A stretch of DNA of 64,000 nucleotides from Bacteroidetes bacterium UBA2475 (GTDB lineage Bacteria; Bacteroidota; Bacteroidia; B-17B0; Aurantibacillaceae): contig DDPF01000004.1 in the NCBI GenBank assembly GCA_002342065.1, positions 1 to 64,000 of the forward strand. The letters are read 5' to 3'. A program made the translations under genes and the position numbers. The notes under the pieces are model-generated. The model made no database searches and had not been told where the DNA came from. It was given only the letters and a program-made list of their open reading frames with translations. Of the stretch, positions 17,636 to 27,369 are shown piece by piece. The stretch's first letter is position 1, and the number at the start of each line of letters is the position of its first letter.

Positions 17636-20600
17636 TTATTTCATTAAAGTAACATGTCCAATATAATCTTTTCTTCCTTCGCCATTTACACCCACAGCGC
17701 GGATCTTATAGATATAAACTCCATCCTGAGCTGGCTGGCCTTTAACAGTTCCATCCCATCCTTTGGTTACATCTTTGCTAAAGAACATTGAGTGGCCCCA
17801 ACGATCGAATACTTCCATACTAAAGCCATCTGTTTTAAAGCCAAGGCCTTTTACATTAAATATATCATTCATTCCATCACCGTTTGGTGTAAATGAATTG
17901 GGAATAAATACATTCATGTCTTCCATCACCTCAATAATTTTTATTACTGAATCAACGCAGCCTTTATCTGTTCTTTGTATTAACATTATTGGGTATTTGC
18001 CCGCTGTCTCAAAAGTGCGTTGTGGGTTCTTTACATTAGTAGAATCATAACCATCAATACCTGTTCCTGAGAACATCCAGTTCATACTTGCTATTGGGCC
18101 GTACTGTGACATTGGATTAAAAGTAATTTGGTTGTTGCTTGTTGTTACAACATCCGGGGTCCAGTTAAAGTCTGTGCGTGGTTTTGGCCATACAACAATT
18201 GGTGCCGGGAATTCGTAAATACCCTTACAACCATTTTTACCCATTGAGGTTATTTTTAAGTTGTAGGTTCCCGGTTCTGTTAAGCAATACGTAAAGCTGT
18301 CGGATTGCATAACGTTTGTGCCACCAAAATCGTAAGTTGTTATTGCTGCAGTATTTTGTGTTTTAGTATTATAAAATAAGCATAACGGTTCGCAGCCTTC
18401 TGCTTTGTCTAATTGTAAGTTTGGTACCGGTGGCTGGTTTACTGTTACTGTAAAGGTGTGGAATACAGTGTAGTTTGGACAAGCAATATCATATCCTGCC
18501 AAATTGTAAATTGTTGTTCCTACCGGGTGGCCATATTGCACGCTTCCTGTTGGCGATCCAAGGAATGAGCCCGGGGTCCATACATAAGCATAATTTTGGC
18601 TACCCCCTGTTGAGCCTGCTATTAATGCAATACTGTCTCCTCTGCAAATAGTTCTGTTTTGTGGGGTTAAGGTAAAAGCTAATGGAGTAAGCACATCTAT
18701 TTGTATGTGTTGTGTAGTTATGCAAGGCCCTAACGAAACATTTAAAGTATAAGTTCCTGATTGGTTTGGTTGGATACCGGGAATAGTTAAGTTTTGTGAG
18801 TTAGATGTAAAGCCTGTTGAACTCGTCCATGTATAAGACGTTGCTCCTGCGGGGCCGGGTACATTTAAAAGTGTGTTATAACACATTTGTTTATAAGCAT
18901 CTAATGTAAATGTCAGTTTTGGATATACAGTTAATTGTACAGAGTTTGTATTAAAACAAGTTAACTGACCATTGTTATAAGATGTAGTTACAATGTAGAT
19001 TCCTGTTGCTGCTGGTGTGGGTGCAAATAATACAGGATTGGCAACCGTAGATGTAAAGCTGTTTGGCCCTGTCCACGAATAGCCTGTTGCACCATTGGAA
19101 CTAGACGATAGTTGGGCGTTACCCGGCTGACATGTTTCAACTGTTGGTGTTACAATTACAGGATTTACAGGCACTACGTTTATTTGTGTAGAGCCTGTTG
19201 TTGTGCAGCTTACTGTTCCTATTGCAAAAGTTGCAGTAGAAAAATAAATGCCGGCAGAAGCGGGTTGAATATTATTGATGGTAGAAGCTGCTTGATTTGA
19301 ACTGAAATTATTTGGCCCAACCCACGAATAACCAACTGCCCCGGGTGCGTTTGCGGTAAGATTAGTATTGGCATACTGACAAACATTATTTGGATTTGCC
19401 GCTACAACATTTGGCGCTGTGGCAACCACCTGAACGTTAGACGCAGCAGTTGATGTACAAACTAATGTTGTTGCCGGACTTGTATAATAAGCAGTAACGT
19501 TATAAGCTCCTGCATTGGCAGGCATCATATTATTTATTGTAGGGTTTTGTTGAATAGAGTTAAAAGGCCCCGGACCAGTCCACGAATAAGAGGTTGGTGC
19601 CGGATTAGCATTAGCTACAAGGTTTAAACTTGCTCCCTGGCATAATGTAAAATTAGGAGTAGCAGTTACAGTGCCACTCGGCACAATGCCAACCGTTGTG
19701 GATCCAACTGCCTGGCATTGCAGGCCATCAGTAAATGTATTGGTAACGGTTAAAAAATAAGTTCCTGAATTAATTGGCTGTGCGTTTGGTAAAGAAGGGT
19801 TTTGCATATTGGAACTAAAGCCATTAGGGCCGGTCCACGAATAAGATGCAACACCGGCAGTGGTGACATTTGAATTAAGGTTAAGGGCTGCGCCCTGACA
19901 TATAGGACCGTTATTAGTTACTGAATTAATTGTTGGAGTAGCGCTAACATTTATTGCAACTGTTTTGCTGCTTGAGCAACCACCTGTTTCGCCGGTTAAA
20001 GTATAAGTAGTGCTAACAGTAGGTGTTACATTAATAGAAGAAGTATTCACATTACCAGGCATCCATGTATAGGTTGTTGCACCACCACCAATAATAGCAA
20101 CGCTAGTTCCTGATGCGCTACAAATATTTGTTGCCGAAGGAGCGGTTGTAATTGTGGGTGTTGGACAACAGTTGTAATACATAAAAATTCTTCCAATACT
20201 AAAATTTACCTCAGACCAAATGTTTGCCATTGGGGCTCCGGCTGCAATACAAGCTTGCATACCACTTCTTCGTAAAATAGTTGGATTACCCATAATAGTA
20301 GTTGCAAAATTTGCGCCATCATAACTATTAATACAATTGGCAGCCCTTGATCCGTAAATACCAATAATATCGCCTGCGTTTACCGCAATGTTACACGCTA
20401 CAGTTGCATTAGATGCTACTCCGGTAATTGTAAATAACTGCACAAATGCATTTGTTGTACCCGGAAAAGCTGGAGGAGCAGCAGCATTAAACCTTACTAC
20501 TCTTATACTTTGTAATTGACCTGCTGCGCCAGGTGCATCGGGTGGAATGTGTAAAGCGCAAATATTAAACGCTACAGGAGAAGTAAAGTGATAACCTCTA

Positions 20601-20704
20601 ACCATGCTTGAAAAAGAACCGCTTTGAGGTCCAACGGGCATTTGCGTTTGAGAGTTACCGACAAAAAAACTTAGTATAAATAAAAATGTAATTAATTTTT
20701 TCAT
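17636..20704 (-). CDS. Type IX-secreted Ig-like repeat protein with gliding-motility type-B C-terminal domain
   Basis: Started at 20704 (MKKLITFLFILSFFVGNSQ, a signal peptide) the protein has 1022 residues; an in-frame ATG eight codons upstream gives no better signal. An N-terminal region of about 165 residues with paired cysteines is followed by roughly eight Ig-like units sharing SYSWTGPNGFSS-type strands, then a PKD-like domain (TTYDFGGTNVMQ and FNWTPDVVTTSNN). The last ~90 residues are the T9SS type-B sorting domain: FIPNSFTPNGDGMNDIF, FDRWG, GWDGTVKGQP, DGVYIYKI and GHVTLMK. It should cross the outer membrane by the type IX system and attach to or leave the surface, probably as an adhesin. 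It is co-transcribed with the small secreted-protein gene 7 bp upstream. Confidence 0.92.
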   Translation of the reverse strand: MKKLITFLFILSFFVGNSQTQMPVGPQSGSFSSMVRGYHFTSPVAFNICALHIPPDAPGAAGQLQSIRVVRFNAAAPPAFPGTTNAFVQLFTITGVASNATVACNIAVNAGDIIGIYGSRAANCINSYDGANFATTIMGNPTILRRSGMQACIAAGAPMANIWSEVNFSIGRIFMYYNCCPTPTITTAPSATNICSASGTSVAIIGGGATTYTWMPGNVNTSSINVTPTVSTTYTLTGETGGCSSSKTVAINVSATPTINSVTNNGPICQGAALNLNSNVTTAGVASYSWTGPNGFSSNMQNPSLPNAQPINSGTYFLTVTNTFTDGLQCQAVGSTTVGIVPSGTVTATPNFTLCQGASLNLVANANPAPTSYSWTGPGPFNSIQQNPTINNMMPANAGAYNVTAYYTSPATTLVCTSTAASNVQVVATAPNVVAANPNNVCQYANTNLTANAPGAVGYSWVGPNNFSSNQAASTINNIQPASAGIYFSTATFAIGTVSCTTTGSTQINVVPVNPVIVTPTVETCQPGNAQLSSSSNGATGYSWTGPNSFTSTVANPVLFAPTPAATGIYIVTTSYNNGQLTCFNTNSVQLTVYPKLTFTLDAYKQMCYNTLLNVPGPAGATSYTWTSSTGFTSNSQNLTIPGIQPNQSGTYTLNVSLGPCITTQHIQIDVLTPLAFTLTPQNRTICRGDSIALIAGSTGGSQNYAYVWTPGSFLGSPTGSVQYGHPVGTTIYNLAGYDIACPNYTVFHTFTVTVNQPPVPNLQLDKAEGCEPLCLFYNTKTQNTAAITTYDFGGTNVMQSDSFTYCLTEPGTYNLKITSMGKNGCKGIYEFPAPIVVWPKPRTDFNWTPDVVTTSNNQITFNPMSQYGPIASMNWMFSGTGIDGYDSTNVKNPQRTFETAGKYPIMLIQRTDKGCVDSVIKIIEVMEDMNVFIPNSFTPNGDGMNDIFNVKGLGFKTDGFSMEVFDRWGHSMFFSKDVTKGWDGTVKGQPAQDGVYIYKIRAVGVNGEGRKDYIGHVTLMK

Positions 20705-20711
20705 TTTAATA

Positions 20712-21053
20712 TTAATAAGTGTGAACAATATCTTTTCTATTTTTTAATGTTGAAATGATGATGGCCGGATTTTTTTCGATCCATATTGCTACTCTCTTTT
20801 TATAATCATCATTTATTTTTTCTCCCTTATTTAATTTAGGAAAGGTTTTTTCTTCTACGATAACCTTTGCATCCTCGTTAGAATTATTTGGATTTGATAA
20901 TCTGTCAATGATCAAATCATTTGCTTTATCAAAATCGTAGGTGTAACCAGTAGTTGCATCGCTTGGCAAATTTGCTTTTTTATTTGTTTGCGCAAAAAAA
21001 GATATCTGTAATGTACAGATCAAAAGCAGTGTTAAAAAAATAGATCTTTTCAT
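20712..21053 (-). CDS. Small secreted protein of unknown function preceding an adhesin gene
   Basis: The protein has 113 residues from the ATG at 21053 (MKRSIFLTLLLICTLQISFFAQ, a clear signal peptide with AQ at the cleavage site); an ATG three codons further upstream is also in frame. The mature ~90 residues are charged, have no cysteine, and show KANDLIIDRLSN and KKRVAIWIEKNPAIIISTLK, which look helical. I do not recognise a family. The stop is 7 bp from the adhesin start, so the two are very likely translated from one message. It could be a periplasmic partner of the adhesin, but nothing in the sequence proves this. Confidence 0.75.
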   Translation of the reverse strand: MKRSIFLTLLLICTLQISFFAQTNKKANLPSDATTGYTYDFDKANDLIIDRLSNPNNSNEDAKVIVEEKTFPKLNKGEKINDDYKKRVAIWIEKNPAIIISTLKNRKDIVHTY

Positions 21054-21106
21054 TTTAAACATTTTTACTCTATAAAGTTACGAAAAAATAAAGGCTAATT
21101 TTAATT

Positions 21107-21116
21107 TTTAACTCAG
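21107..21116 (-). promoter_or_regulatory. CTGAGTTAAA motif upstream of the small-protein/adhesin operon
   Basis: A 10-mer identical to 50828-50837 upstream of the largest adhesin gene and similar to CTAAGTGAAA at 26458-26467 upstream of the third. Here it is 54 nt before the ATG at 21053. It could be a shared operator, but short AT-rich matches arise by chance. Confidence 0.25.
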
Positions 21117-21163
21117 CCAAAGCCTTGGTTTACTAGGTATTTTTCAATTTTTAACTGCAAAAA

Positions 21164-21193
21164 AAAATCCCCAACTTGTGGTTAGGGATTTTT
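21164..21193 (-). terminator. Terminator after the 1720-residue adhesin gene
   Basis: Minus-strand stem AATCCCTAAC / GTTGGGGATT with a short loop is followed by a long T run, just past the stop at 21213. Confidence 0.8.
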
Positions 21194-21212
21194 AGATTTT
21201 TTAGTTTTTCTA

Positions 21213-24200
21213 TTATTTCATTAAGGTAACGTGGCCTGTTTTGTTATGGATCTTGCCATCTATATCTTTAAACTTGATCTTATAAACGTAGATATCGCTT
21301 TTCAAAGGTTCGTCTCCTCTGTTCTTAACTGTTCCATTCCAACCCACTGTTGCATCTTTGGTTGAAAATAATAATTCACCCCAACGGTCAAACACCTCTA
21401 AGTTGTATGTTTTAAGATCTAAGCCATAAGGCGAGAATACAGGGATAAAGTAATCATTTAAACCATCATAGTTTGGCGTGAATGAATTTGGTATATAAAC
21501 CCCAAAGTCATTTTTAACCTGGATCACTTTATTAACTATACTCTTACAGCCATGAATTGTAGTAGCTGTTAGTGTGATCTCATAATCACCAGCCGATGGG
21601 AAAATAACTTTAGGATCTACATCGTTTAACTGATATAGATTTCCAATTTGCCATTGATAAGTGCTGTGTCCTAAAATAGTAGTTAAGTTATTGAATTGTA
21701 CTTCAGGAGTAGCAATAGTAACCTCATCAGGATTATAGCTGAATGCAGCGTTAGGCACTTCGTATACTTCTATAGGATTTGCTAAGAAGGCTTGTGTAGA
21801 ACAACCGATCTCATCCTGATAATTAAATACTACTGTATAAGAACCCGGTGTAGTATATAAATGCGTAACACTTAATCCTGATTGAGGCTCAGAACCATCA
21901 CCTAAATTCCAAAGACCAGTTCCAACATTTGTACTTGGTGTGTTAAATGTAACTTCAACAGGGGCACAGCCTTTTTCAAGATTACTTACTACCGAAACAA
22001 CCGGAAGGTCGTTAACCTGAATGCGTATGGCACTTGTATCAGGACACAAACTAGCTGTTGGCATAGAGTGAGTTAAATAAGTAATAACGTTGTTGTTTCC
22101 TATGTTAGCGTTTGCAGGAGTAAAGATACTTCCAACAACACCTGGTCCGTTCCAAAGTCCACCTGGATTTTGTACGATACTATTTAAGTTGACAGGTGCA
22201 TCATTTTTGCAATATGGTCCTGCATATTTTGCAAGATCTGCAGAAACAAATTGTTCAATTGTAATTGTAGTAGTAGCGTAAGCAATACAAGGGCCTGAAG
22301 TTACTGTGTAGTTAACGTAGTTATCTCCGATAATCGCATATGAAGGATTGAAGCCTCCAACCGGTGTTGTTGCACCGTTGTTAACCCCACTAAATACACC
22401 ACCTAGAGGAGATACTTGTAATTGCACAGGAGCATTAACATTACAGAAAGGTCCGATTTTTGTAATACCCGGCGCAGCTAAAGAGTACACATTAACAGCT
22501 AAAGTTGCCTGAGCAGGACATAAACCACTTGGCGATGAAGAAGTGTTATATGCAATAACAATGCTTCCAACACCCGAAGTAGAAGGATTAAATAATGTTC
22601 CACTAATGCCAGAACCACTCCAAACACCTAAGTTATTTGTTGTAATTGGTATTAAATTAATTGGTGCATTTGTATTACACTGATCAGCTATGCTACCTGT
22701 GATCACAGCAGGTACATACGCTTCGATCGAAATAGTTTTTGTTTCCTGAATGTTACAGGTATTTGTTCCAATAACATATTGAACAGTATTAACACCTATT
22801 GCGGCAAGTGCAGGACTAAACGTTCCAGCAATATTATTATAAGATGTAACTGTCCATGTTCCGGTATTTGGAGCAACTGCCAACTGGAAACTAGGTGCAT
22901 TATTACATAATGGACCAGCCTGTACAATTGTTGGTTGTGGCGGATTTAAAACAGAAACAGTTATTGTTCTAACATCTGGACACAGTGTTGCATTTGGTGC
23001 AGAAGTAGTATTATAAGTTATAGGATAAATATTTGTAGCCAATCCTATTGGGTTAAATGAATAACTACCAACAACACCTGTTCCAGACCAATTACCATTA
23101 ACGGTACTTTGAACTATTGCATTTAAATTGACCATAGGACTTGTGACGCATAAGTGAGCAACGGCCCCAGTTAAGTTAGCAGTGTTAAACTGCGAGACGT
23201 TAAATGATCCGGTATTCGTTGCAACGCAGGTACCAATACCAACAGCATACATAAATGTATTTGTTCCAATAGATGCTAACGAAGGTGTAATAACACCTGT
23301 ATTTAAATTTATTGGTAAAGAAGGTACACTTGTTGTAAATGTTCCACCAACAGGATTTACTGTAATAGTTATTGGTCCTGCATTTGTACAGAACTCGTTA
23401 ATTGGAGTAATGGTAGGCGTTACCGGATTAACAACTGTTACCGCAAATGTATTTGTGATAGGACAGTTTACAAATGTTGGTGTAACAACTACCGAGTAGT
23501 TTATGGTGGAAACAGTACCCGGCAATGTGGTAGGCGTTATAACACTTGTTGTTTGTGTAGTGTTAGACAAGAATGTTGAAGGTGACCAAGCATATGTAAA
23601 CATATTAGCAGAGGTTGTTGGACAATTACCAAACCTACTGTTTGGTCTGTTTGGTGAAAACCCGCTAACTAAATTTGTATTACAACTCGAAGTAAGATTA
23701 AATGAATAACGAAATGCACAAGAGTTATAGGTTGTTGGGGTATAACGGCAAGTAGAGCCCTGAAATGTCCATGTTGCTGCATTCTGACATAAATCTACCA
23801 GAATATTTGAAACTCCATCCCAAAAATATGGAGTCGCAAAATTATGTTGGTTCCATCCGGTAACCGGGGTATAATTTGGTGTATTATAAACCTGAGTAAA
23901 ACCGGCATTATCCATTACTGTTACAACAGAAGCAGTAGTACACTTAATTCTAATAGTATAATTTGGTATATTAACAATGCCATTCGGGGCACTACAATCA
24001 AATGCTAAACTTGTTATATAGCCAGGCAGAACTCCCATCGCAGTTAATTCTGCCGCCCTGTATAATATCTGCGTATGGTTATCATAATAATACTTTGAAT
24101 ATGGTTGTGGAAACTGCCATACTTGCCCTACTGTATTTCCTGTTCCAAGTATTTTTTGGCTTGGATTTCCGCAAGCAGGACCAACACCCGTATTAGAACA

Positions 24201-26375
24201 AGGCGTACCAACGATCTGGTTAACAAGATTTACAGAAGCGGTAATATTATTACCCTGACAAATAGTGGATGTTAACGGAGCTAAATTATATGTAAAAGTA
24301 TAGGGTGAAACAGTAAATGTTGTACTGTATTTACAAGATCCGTCAAAAGCAATAACACTATAGGTACCACCCGCTAAACCAGTTGGAATAAAAGTATTTG
24401 AAGATGTTGGTTGCAGCGAAGCGTTATATACCGGTCCTGATGTTGAAAAAACAGAATATGAATTTAATCCTGGAGGTGTATTTGCCGCAGGTGTAATAAC
24501 TATAGCTGCTGTACCATTTGTAGCTGCAGGACATATAACGCCAATGCTTGGCACAGCAACAGCACCCGGAGGAGTTGACTGAAGCGTATATTTTACCGAG
24601 TCTTTGCAGCCTTGTGGTGTTGTATAAGATAACCAATAAACAGCATTGTTAACAGGATTATTTACTGTATAATTTGCAGCCGTACCCAGCGGAGCTGGAA
24701 TAGGAGTTAAATTATTATACCACTGGAAGTTCGTTCCCCCTACAGTAGTTAAATAAGCCTGGTTACCACAAAAAGGTTTGGTAAATAGAAATAGATTTGG
24801 TGGTGATGTGCCAATAACAAACGTTGAAGTAGCTGTACCGCAGTTCCCCCCGCCACCTTGAACAGCAATTGAATACGAACCGGGCGGTAAATTATTAATG
24901 ACAGAGGCCGTTGATGCCGTTAAATTTAATGTTGGGTTTGAAATACTTGTATAGGTATATGTAATTTGAGAACTACTGCCGGAGGCAAAAACTGTTGCCG
25001 CGCCGCTGGCCCCACCAGGACAAGTTGAAGCAGTTGCAATACCATTAATATAAACACTTGATACTTTAATTGTATCTATTGCAGTAAATGTACATCCGGA
25101 AGCTGAAACCATGGTTACAGTAAATATCTGACCTGCGCTTACTGGTGAAACAGTAATAGTAGGAGCATTTGCTAATGTTGGAGTGTATTGCACTGCGGCC
25201 GGGCCGCTCCATTGATATGTTGCATATCCTAATGGAGCCACTATACTTGCAACGTTTGAACCAAAGCAGAAACTTACTGGACCACCAATTGGGCCGCCAT
25301 TTCCACCTAAACCACTTCCAACTAAGTTACCGCCGCATTTCGCGTCAAAATAAGCTGAACCATGGTGTGCACCGCCATTACAATCTCCGCTGGTAACTTT
25401 GATAGTAACACAGCTACCCAAATAAGGTGTCAAATCTATATATTTTACTACCCAATTAGTCCATGAAATACCGCTTGTAACAGAATATCCACCAACACCA
25501 GATTGACAACCTGTACCAGATGGAGTTAAACTGATAGAAGAACAAGGAAGAGGAGCCCCGACGCAGTTATATAAGTCTACTTTAAAGAAAGGTTGATCAC
25601 AACAAGCGTGGCCCGAACCATCCCATGACCCAGCATAAGCAAATTGAAATAATGTATTAGCTGCTGTAACCGGAAATGTTTGTTTGATCTGGTTAATGAG
25701 AACACCCGGATTTGTATTGCCCATGCGGACTACCCTTGTTCCACCTAAAGGTGAATGCGGAACGGTTCCAATATATTGTACTCCTAACACTGGTGTTGCT
25801 ACAATTGAAAATTCAGGACTTCCATTTGCACCATAATTTGGGGTTACGCAGGCACCTCCATTTGGAAAACCATTATTTCCACTACCAATTGTCCATCCTG
25901 AAACCGCTAAACCTGTATTATAAACACCTACAGGCGTTGCTTCAAAATCTTCATTAACACAAGGCGCAACTAAAACAGAGTTAGTGCTGCTGCCCGGAGG
26001 TTTATTACCATATGATGAAGGATCCGGAGCAATATAACTACCTATTTTATATTTTTCATTAATGAATTCACGTTTTTGTGTATTCATAACATACATAAAT
26101 TCAGCGCCATAAAAGCCTCTTCCTAAAAGCTGTGCTTTCAATGTATTTTCATCAAAACCTTTCAATGAATCAGCATAAAAATGAACATAATTTTTAAACG
26201 ATGAAGCAGAGTTTAAATAGTCTTGATTCTCAACAAAACCTTTTTTTACGTCTGTTACAACTTCACCTTGCGTTTGGGTATTGGAATTATTACCAACACT
26301 TTTATTAGTTTGCGCACTAACAGTTAAATTAATTGTTAGTGAGATAAACAACGCAGCTTTAAATAATTTTTTCAT
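21213..26375 (-). CDS. Giant type IX-secreted multidomain adhesin with type-B C-terminal domain
   Basis: The protein has 1720 residues. A signal peptide (MKKLFKAALFISLTINLTVSAQ) is followed by a ~100-residue region and a cysteine-rich N-terminal domain (about 135-360) with the look of a jelly-roll carbohydrate-binding or MAM-like module (NTLFQFAYAGSWDGSGH, SGDCNGGAHHGSAYFDAKCGG); that last reading is tentative. Many Ig-like domains follow. Between about 1080 and 1520 three copies of an alternating two-domain block occur, each opening with CNxxAP or CTNAGP and a LCPD or LCPAQ strand. A PKD domain (NVGTGLWNLGDGSEPQSG) and the type-B sorting domain (1625-1720: YIPNSFTPNYDGLNDYF, FDRWGELLF, YVYKIKFKD, GHVTLMK) end it. 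It should be exported by T9SS and displayed outside. It is monocistronic. Confidence 0.93.
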   Translation of the reverse strand: MKKLFKAALFISLTINLTVSAQTNKSVGNNSNTQTQGEVVTDVKKGFVENQDYLNSASSFKNYVHFYADSLKGFDENTLKAQLLGRGFYGAEFMYVMNTQKREFINEKYKIGSYIAPDPSSYGNKPPGSSTNSVLVAPCVNEDFEATPVGVYNTGLAVSGWTIGSGNNGFPNGGACVTPNYGANGSPEFSIVATPVLGVQYIGTVPHSPLGGTRVVRMGNTNPGVLINQIKQTFPVTAANTLFQFAYAGSWDGSGHACCDQPFFKVDLYNCVGAPLPCSSISLTPSGTGCQSGVGGYSVTSGISWTNWVVKYIDLTPYLGSCVTIKVTSGDCNGGAHHGSAYFDAKCGGNLVGSGLGGNGGPIGGPVSFCFGSNVASIVAPLGYATYQWSGPAAVQYTPTLANAPTITVSPVSAGQIFTVTMVSASGCTFTAIDTIKVSSVYINGIATASTCPGGASGAATVFASGSSSQITYTYTSISNPTLNLTASTASVINNLPPGSYSIAVQGGGGNCGTATSTFVIGTSPPNLFLFTKPFCGNQAYLTTVGGTNFQWYNNLTPIPAPLGTAANYTVNNPVNNAVYWLSYTTPQGCKDSVKYTLQSTPPGAVAVPSIGVICPAATNGTAAIVITPAANTPPGLNSYSVFSTSGPVYNASLQPTSSNTFIPTGLAGGTYSVIAFDGSCKYSTTFTVSPYTFTYNLAPLTSTICQGNNITASVNLVNQIVGTPCSNTGVGPACGNPSQKILGTGNTVGQVWQFPQPYSKYYYDNHTQILYRAAELTAMGVLPGYITSLAFDCSAPNGIVNIPNYTIRIKCTTASVVTVMDNAGFTQVYNTPNYTPVTGWNQHNFATPYFWDGVSNILVDLCQNAATWTFQGSTCRYTPTTYNSCAFRYSFNLTSSCNTNLVSGFSPNRPNSRFGNCPTTSANMFTYAWSPSTFLSNTTQTTSVITPTTLPGTVSTINYSVVVTPTFVNCPITNTFAVTVVNPVTPTITPINEFCTNAGPITITVNPVGGTFTTSVPSLPINLNTGVITPSLASIGTNTFMYAVGIGTCVATNTGSFNVSQFNTANLTGAVAHLCVTSPMVNLNAIVQSTVNGNWSGTGVVGSYSFNPIGLATNIYPITYNTTSAPNATLCPDVRTITVSVLNPPQPTIVQAGPLCNNAPSFQLAVAPNTGTWTVTSYNNIAGTFSPALAAIGVNTVQYVIGTNTCNIQETKTISIEAYVPAVITGSIADQCNTNAPINLIPITTNNLGVWSGSGISGTLFNPSTSGVGSIVIAYNTSSSPSGLCPAQATLAVNVYSLAAPGITKIGPFCNVNAPVQLQVSPLGGVFSGVNNGATTPVGGFNPSYAIIGDNYVNYTVTSGPCIAYATTTITIEQFVSADLAKYAGPYCKNDAPVNLNSIVQNPGGLWNGPGVVGSIFTPANANIGNNNVITYLTHSMPTASLCPDTSAIRIQVNDLPVVSVVSNLEKGCAPVEVTFNTPSTNVGTGLWNLGDGSEPQSGLSVTHLYTTPGSYTVVFNYQDEIGCSTQAFLANPIEVYEVPNAAFSYNPDEVTIATPEVQFNNLTTILGHSTYQWQIGNLYQLNDVDPKVIFPSAGDYEITLTATTIHGCKSIVNKVIQVKNDFGVYIPNSFTPNYDGLNDYFIPVFSPYGLDLKTYNLEVFDRWGELLFSTKDATVGWNGTVKNRGDEPLKSDIYVYKIKFKDIDGKIHNKTGHVTLMK

Positions 26376-26452
26376 GTATTATGCTATTTTGATATTGTAA
26401 AACTAATGTATAAGCTAAAAAGGGAACTATTTTTCACTCATTTATGTGATAA

Positions 26453-26473
26453 CCTCACTAAGTGAAACGGCCC
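26453..26473. promoter_or_regulatory. Palindromic motif shared with the upstream region of another adhesin gene
   Basis: The stretch contains TCACTAAGTGA, an 11-nt near-palindrome, within an 18-bp segment (CACTAAGTGAAACGGCCC) that matches 50826-50843 at 15 of 18 positions. It lies about 80 nt before the adhesin start at 26375. Possible operator; orientation relative to the gene is opposite in the two loci. Confidence 0.3.
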
Positions 26474-26522
26474 ATTGGCAGATTTTAACATTTTAACGCC
26501 GGTTTTGTTCAATTTGAGCAAA

Positions 26523-26552
26523 AAAAAGGGTCAACAAATGTCGACCCTTTAA
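26523..26552 (-). terminator. Terminator after the Bax-inhibitor-like gene
   Basis: On the minus strand, AAAGGGTC and GACCCTTT pair around a 10-nt loop and run into a T tract, 24 nt beyond the stop at 26576. Confidence 0.8.
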
Positions 26553-26575
26553 TTCTTCTAAAATTTGTTTCTTTA

Positions 26576-27310
26576 TTATTTTCTGCCACCAAATAAACGT
26601 AACAGAAATAAAAATAAATTAATGAAATCAAGGTACAACGTTAAGGCACCCATAACAGCATATTTACGACTTTCTGTTGAATCACCAGCTTGCTCGCCAA
26701 TGTTCTTAATTTTTTGTACATCGTATGCTGTTAAACCTGTAAATATAATTACACCAATTATGCTAATGATATAATCCATACCCGGACTGCGCATAAAAAG
26801 ATTGATCAACGAAGCTATTACAATTCCAATTAAACCTATCATTAACAAACTTCCCATTTTTGTAAGATCTGTTTTGGTTGTGTAACCGGCAATAGCCATT
26901 AATGCAAATAAACCCGCAGTACTTAAAAACACTTTGTAAATAGAACCGATATTATAAACAAAAAAGATAAAACTAAAACTGATCCCATTTATAATTGAGT
27001 ATGCAACAAAGGTTCCAATTAAAACCGGTAACGACATTTTATTGATACCAAAACTCATGGCCAAAACAAAAAGTAAAGGCGCAAACATTACTACATAAGC
27101 TAATGTGCTCGGCGTAAAACCACCATATTCATTTGGCTCTAAAAGTAAAGAAGTTAATTGTGGAACGTAAGCAAATACTATTGCAGAAAGTGTTGTAAGC
27201 ACCATTGCTAAACTCATCCAGGCAAAAGCCGAACGCAATACGGTATTTTGACTTGTTAAAGTTGTGCTTTCCATTTTTTCAATGGGGGTATTTCTAAAAT
27301 TTGTGTTCAT
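26576..27310 (-). CDS. Bax inhibitor-1/YccA-family membrane protein
   Basis: The 244-residue protein has a short polar N terminus and seven predicted transmembrane helices. BI-1/UPF0005 features include the first helix with AWMSLAMVLTTLSAIVFAY, GISFSFIFFVYNIGSIYKVF, the TGLTAYDVQKIKNIGE segment containing the conserved Tyr-Asp, and the final GALTLYLDFINLFLFLLRLFGG. Relatives act as pH-sensitive calcium leak channels or bind the FtsH protease complex (E. coli YccA); the bacterial role is not settled. It may share a message with ftsX (59-bp gap), though an exact TAAATTTG -7 box sits in that gap. A terminator follows. Confidence 0.9.
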   Translation of the reverse strand: MNTNFRNTPIEKMESTTLTSQNTVLRSAFAWMSLAMVLTTLSAIVFAYVPQLTSLLLEPNEYGGFTPSTLAYVVMFAPLLFVLAMSFGINKMSLPVLIGTFVAYSIINGISFSFIFFVYNIGSIYKVFLSTAGLFALMAIAGYTTKTDLTKMGSLLMIGLIGIVIASLINLFMRSPGMDYIISIIGVIIFTGLTAYDVQKIKNIGEQAGDSTESRKYAVMGALTLYLDFINLFLFLLRLFGGRK

Positions 27311-27328
27311 AGTTAAAATTTTGAATTA

Positions 27329-27336
27329 CAAATTTA
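27329..27336 (-). promoter_or_regulatory. Bacteroidota -7 box (TAAATTTG) for the Bax-inhibitor-like gene
   Basis: An exact TAnnTTTG match 18 nt upstream of the ATG at 27310, inside the gap behind ftsX. No clear -33 partner. Confidence 0.4.
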
Positions 27337-27369
27337 ATAAATAAAGTAACACCGTATAGTTAAGAATAA

